NCBI GenBank assembly: GCA_032871835.1
Contig: CM065297.1
Coordinates: forward strand, 61,987,253-62,051,252
Origin: Dipteronia dyeriana
Taxonomy: Eukaryota > Streptophyta > Magnoliopsida > Sapindales > Sapindaceae
Direction: 5' to 3'
DNA: 64,000 bases
In this document: positions 61,671-64,000 of the stretch, one piece after another
How positions within the stretch are numbered: the stretch's first letter is position 1
Layout of the letters: every line of letters starts with the position of its first letter
Program-made: the position numbers and the translations under genes
The notes under the pieces: generated by a model
Database searches by the model: none
Told to the model about the DNA's origin: nothing
The model's input: only the letters and a program-made list of their open reading frames with translations

Positions 61671-62349
61671 TGATCATACCGATTTATGTACCTATTTGAG
61701 ATCCCCATTACCTAGCTTTTGTTCTTGTTTTCGAGTTTTTTTGTCTATTTAATGTGTTTGTGAGCCTTGTGTAGGTACATGTTCCCCATGGAAGGTATTT
61801 GAGCTTAATTGAAGAGTTTGGAGGTTATTTGGACTGAAATTGTAATGATGGTGCAATACACTCACCTTGAGGGGGCCATAACTCCTTCCTTAGATGGAAC
61901 TTTGTTGCCTATTACCACTTCTCAAAAAGCCCCGGATATCTACTTTCCAACGCTTTTTACAGATTACAATTTTAGATTTCTAGAGGAAGTTATTGTTGTT
62001 TCCGTAACGGTACACGATGCTAGAAATTCTTCTCCTAATGGTTAGGCGACTTCACCCTAGTAGCCTCCCAAGTCGCCTTTTACACTGTCAAACTCATTTT
62101 CCAGCCTAGATTGTTAAGTGACTTGGTAGCTGACTTCCCCAAGTCGCCTTTTTGCCTAGAACTGCCATTTTTAGCCCGTTTTTTAGGGGTAATCTTGTCT
62201 TTTCACCTAATTCTTGCCCTAACCTCCCACACTATATAGGCCCCATTTCCCCCTCATTCTAAAGATCATTTACATACCATTTTTTTCTTCTCTTCCCCTT
62301 TCTACCATTTTCTCTTCTTCATCTCCTTAAAGAAATAATGAGAGAAATT

Positions 62350-62380
62350 GCTCCCATGGAGGTTTTTCCTCCATGGGAGC
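62350..62380. repeat. Perfect 13 bp inverted repeat with T5 loop
   Basis: GCTCCCATGGAGG, five Ts, then CCTCCATGGGAGC. It lies about 110 bp after the LTR TATA box, inside the transcribed leader. Confidence 0.97.
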
Positions 62381-63275
62381 TACCTATACACCTCCCCACC
62401 ATCTTTTTACACATCTTCCATTCATTCTAGAGCCGATTGTAGGGAAATAGGAGTGGTGCTAGGGCCAAATCCGAGCTAGAAAGGTTTGGAGCATCTTTAA
62501 AGGACTTGTCATCAAAGGTTTGCTCTTATTTACTCATTTTTTGTAATTTTCATTTCTTTAATGTGTAACCCCGAATTTAGGAATTTGTAACCCTTTCTCA
62601 TGAGCTATATATGTATTTTTGTTCATAAATTTGTTTGGGTTTTATTTTCCTCTTTGATTTATATTGTTTTAATCTCTTATTGTGAACATGTGTGTGGATG
62701 CTTGAAATTGATATGTATGCATGATTGGGATTAGGAGTAGGGTAATTTAATGTAGGAGTAGAGTAATTTAGTTTACCATAAATGTTTTTATGTTAATGGA
62801 TGACCAAAATGACTTGTATTGAATGATTTGAGTGTTAGGGATCTTATCCCCAAAGAGTAGAACAAGTTTCAGTTCATGCATTAAGTTGCTAAATTTGCCT
62901 TGGTTCACGTCCTTGTGCTTAATGGATCTTTTTAAGACACATTTGCCCTTCCTTGGCCGTATTGGGTGATGAATTGATTTAAGGAAAATTCTCAAATCAA
63001 GAGGATGAACCTTTAACCTTAATTGAATGTTCTTATTGTAAAACAATCAACATTATTGCACATGTTTGTTGGTGAACTTGTATTCCATTTTTGTGCCATC
63101 CTAGGGAGATTGATAAAACGAAATCCTAGACTTAGTAGTAAAGATAAATTGAATACCTCTCGTGCTTGTGTAGTTATAGGGACGCTTTGTGTGCTTAATG
63201 CTTTCACTCGGTTAGCCATTTTGTGGATGACATTTAGATTATGTGTAATATACCGTGTGGTTTGTATTAACACGC

Positions 63276-63830
63276 TCAACGTTATACCCTCTACACTTGT
63301 CCAGTAAGACAGAAATGTGCGAGGCTGGCAAACGGTGTAGAGCTTGTGTGTGTGTCCTATGGTTCTTAATGGATTCGTGCACTTGTTAATGAATCGCTTT
63401 AGCATTTGCATGGTTTCAATCATCTATACCTTCGAAAGAGGGTAGATGGTTAATTAAAGGGACACAAGCATACAACTTATGTGTTGTATGGGTACCTCGT
63501 ATTCTTAATGCTTCCACGTGGCCGCTTACCCATTTATGGTTAATCATATGGATGAACCTTTGGCTACAATATGGCCACACGGTTACGCATTACATGCCCA
63601 ACGAAAAAGCCACTGCACTTACCCAGTAAGACAGAGATGTGCGAGACTGGCAAACAGTGCAGTGCTCGTGTTGTGTTCCACAAAGCTTAATGGATTCGTG
63701 CATTTGTTAATGATTCACTATGGCATTTGTATTGGTGCAATCATCTATGCGCTCAAGAGAGGGTAGATAGTTAATTAAGGGGATACATGCATATGGTATA
63801 CTTGCACATTGAGGGATTAAGTGAGTCTAG
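63276..63830. repeat. ~322 bp direct repeat in the Athila-like LTR
   Basis: CCAGTAAGACAGAAATGTGC at 63301 recurs with one change at 63623. CTTAATGGATTCGTGCA recurs at 63365 and 63686. GAGGGTAGATGGTTAATTAA has a near copy about 322 bp on. Confidence 0.88.
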
Positions 63831-64000
63831 TGCTTAATTAGGATGATTGTTACAGTTGAGTCATTTCCCTAGCGTATCCATGTTTCATGCATCTCTCTAT
63901 TCCATTTAATTAGTATTTATTTATTTTAATTATTTAATTTTGTCACCATCTACATTTCTGCAACACACGAGTCCGCTTGACGTGTTGTAATCATAGCTAG

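Larger units (their letters stand above)
48744..64000 (+). mobile_element. Athila-like Ty3/gypsy element, coding region lost, split by a Sirevirus
   Basis: Both 48744 and 61671 begin TGATCATACCG with about 530 bp of matching sequence (CCCATTACCTAGCTTTTGTT, CACCTTGAGGGGGCCAT). The right copy is preceded by GAGGACGAGCAAAAGATAGG and TTTGGGGGG, the polypurine tract typical of Athila/Tat elements, so it is the 3' LTR. The left copy breaks at about 49280. Between them only 3'-region sequence remains, interrupted at 50518-61032 by another element. The 3' LTR runs past the window end. Confidence 0.75.
61671..64000 (+). repeat. 3' LTR of the Athila-like element (runs off the window)
   Basis: It starts TGATCATACCG, with a TATA box (ACTATATAGG, 62231-62240) followed by a pyrimidine-rich leader, a perfect 13 bp hairpin (62350-62380) and a ~322 bp imperfect direct repeat (63301 and 63623 onward). 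No terminus is seen before base 64000, so the LTR exceeds 2.3 kb. Confidence 0.8.

Overview
This window is plant nuclear DNA, almost certainly from a eudicot. Evidence: spliced genes with AT-rich introns, a plant-specific CDKC-type kinase and a plant BTL-type mitochondrial carrier, and intergenic space filled with Ty1/copia (Sirevirus-like), Ty3/gypsy (Tat- and Athila-like) and CACTA elements. I cannot name the species. Only two host genes look intact. They lie tail-to-tail in an island of about 7.7 kb (18051-25752) bounded on both sides by Tat-type retrotransposons.

Layout. 1-5780: the decayed 3' part of a copia element (RNase H tail, 3' region, LTR), split by a complete non-autonomous CACTA transposon (1664-4426, TTG target duplication). 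5780-6168: a tRNA-headed SINE-like repeat. 6169-18050: Tat-like element 1, coding on the minus strand (gag, protease, RT, RNase H, integrase), with a 95-96 bp tandem array in its 3' region and a spliced antisense (plus-strand) ORF. 18550-22287: CDKC kinase gene, 11 exons, one GC-AG intron. 22611-25420: BTL-type carrier gene on the minus strand, 4 exons. 25753-34694: Tat-like element 2 on the plus strand (TATAT target duplication), which has lost RT, RNase H and most of integrase but keeps gag, protease, a ~100 bp tandem array and its own antisense ORF with a promoter. 34848-37925: a 3.1 kb minisatellite with higher-order repeats.

37926-48743 is gene-poor: a duplicated decayed ORF encoding an 11-residue repeat, MITE-like repeats, a copia-type LTR in reverse orientation, a fragment resembling a 4-coumarate:CoA ligase-like N-terminus, and a reverse-oriented Sirevirus-like LTR. 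From 48744 to the window end lies an Athila-like element (5' LTR truncated, coding region lost, 3' LTR from 61671). It is split by a complete 10.5 kb Sirevirus-type element (50518-61032, LTRs of about 2.6 kb, CAAAT target duplication), which encodes gag and a second unrelated ORF but no recognisable polymerase.

The most unusual items are the antisense, spliced, promoter-bearing ORF shared by both Tat elements, the polymerase-less Sirevirus carrying an extra plant-transposon-type ORF, the hierarchical 21/96/529 bp minisatellite, and a strictly alternating 27/20 bp repeat of CCCGAGT. Exon and element boundaries were read by eye from splice sites, reading frame, LTR pairing and target duplications. 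No database search was run.
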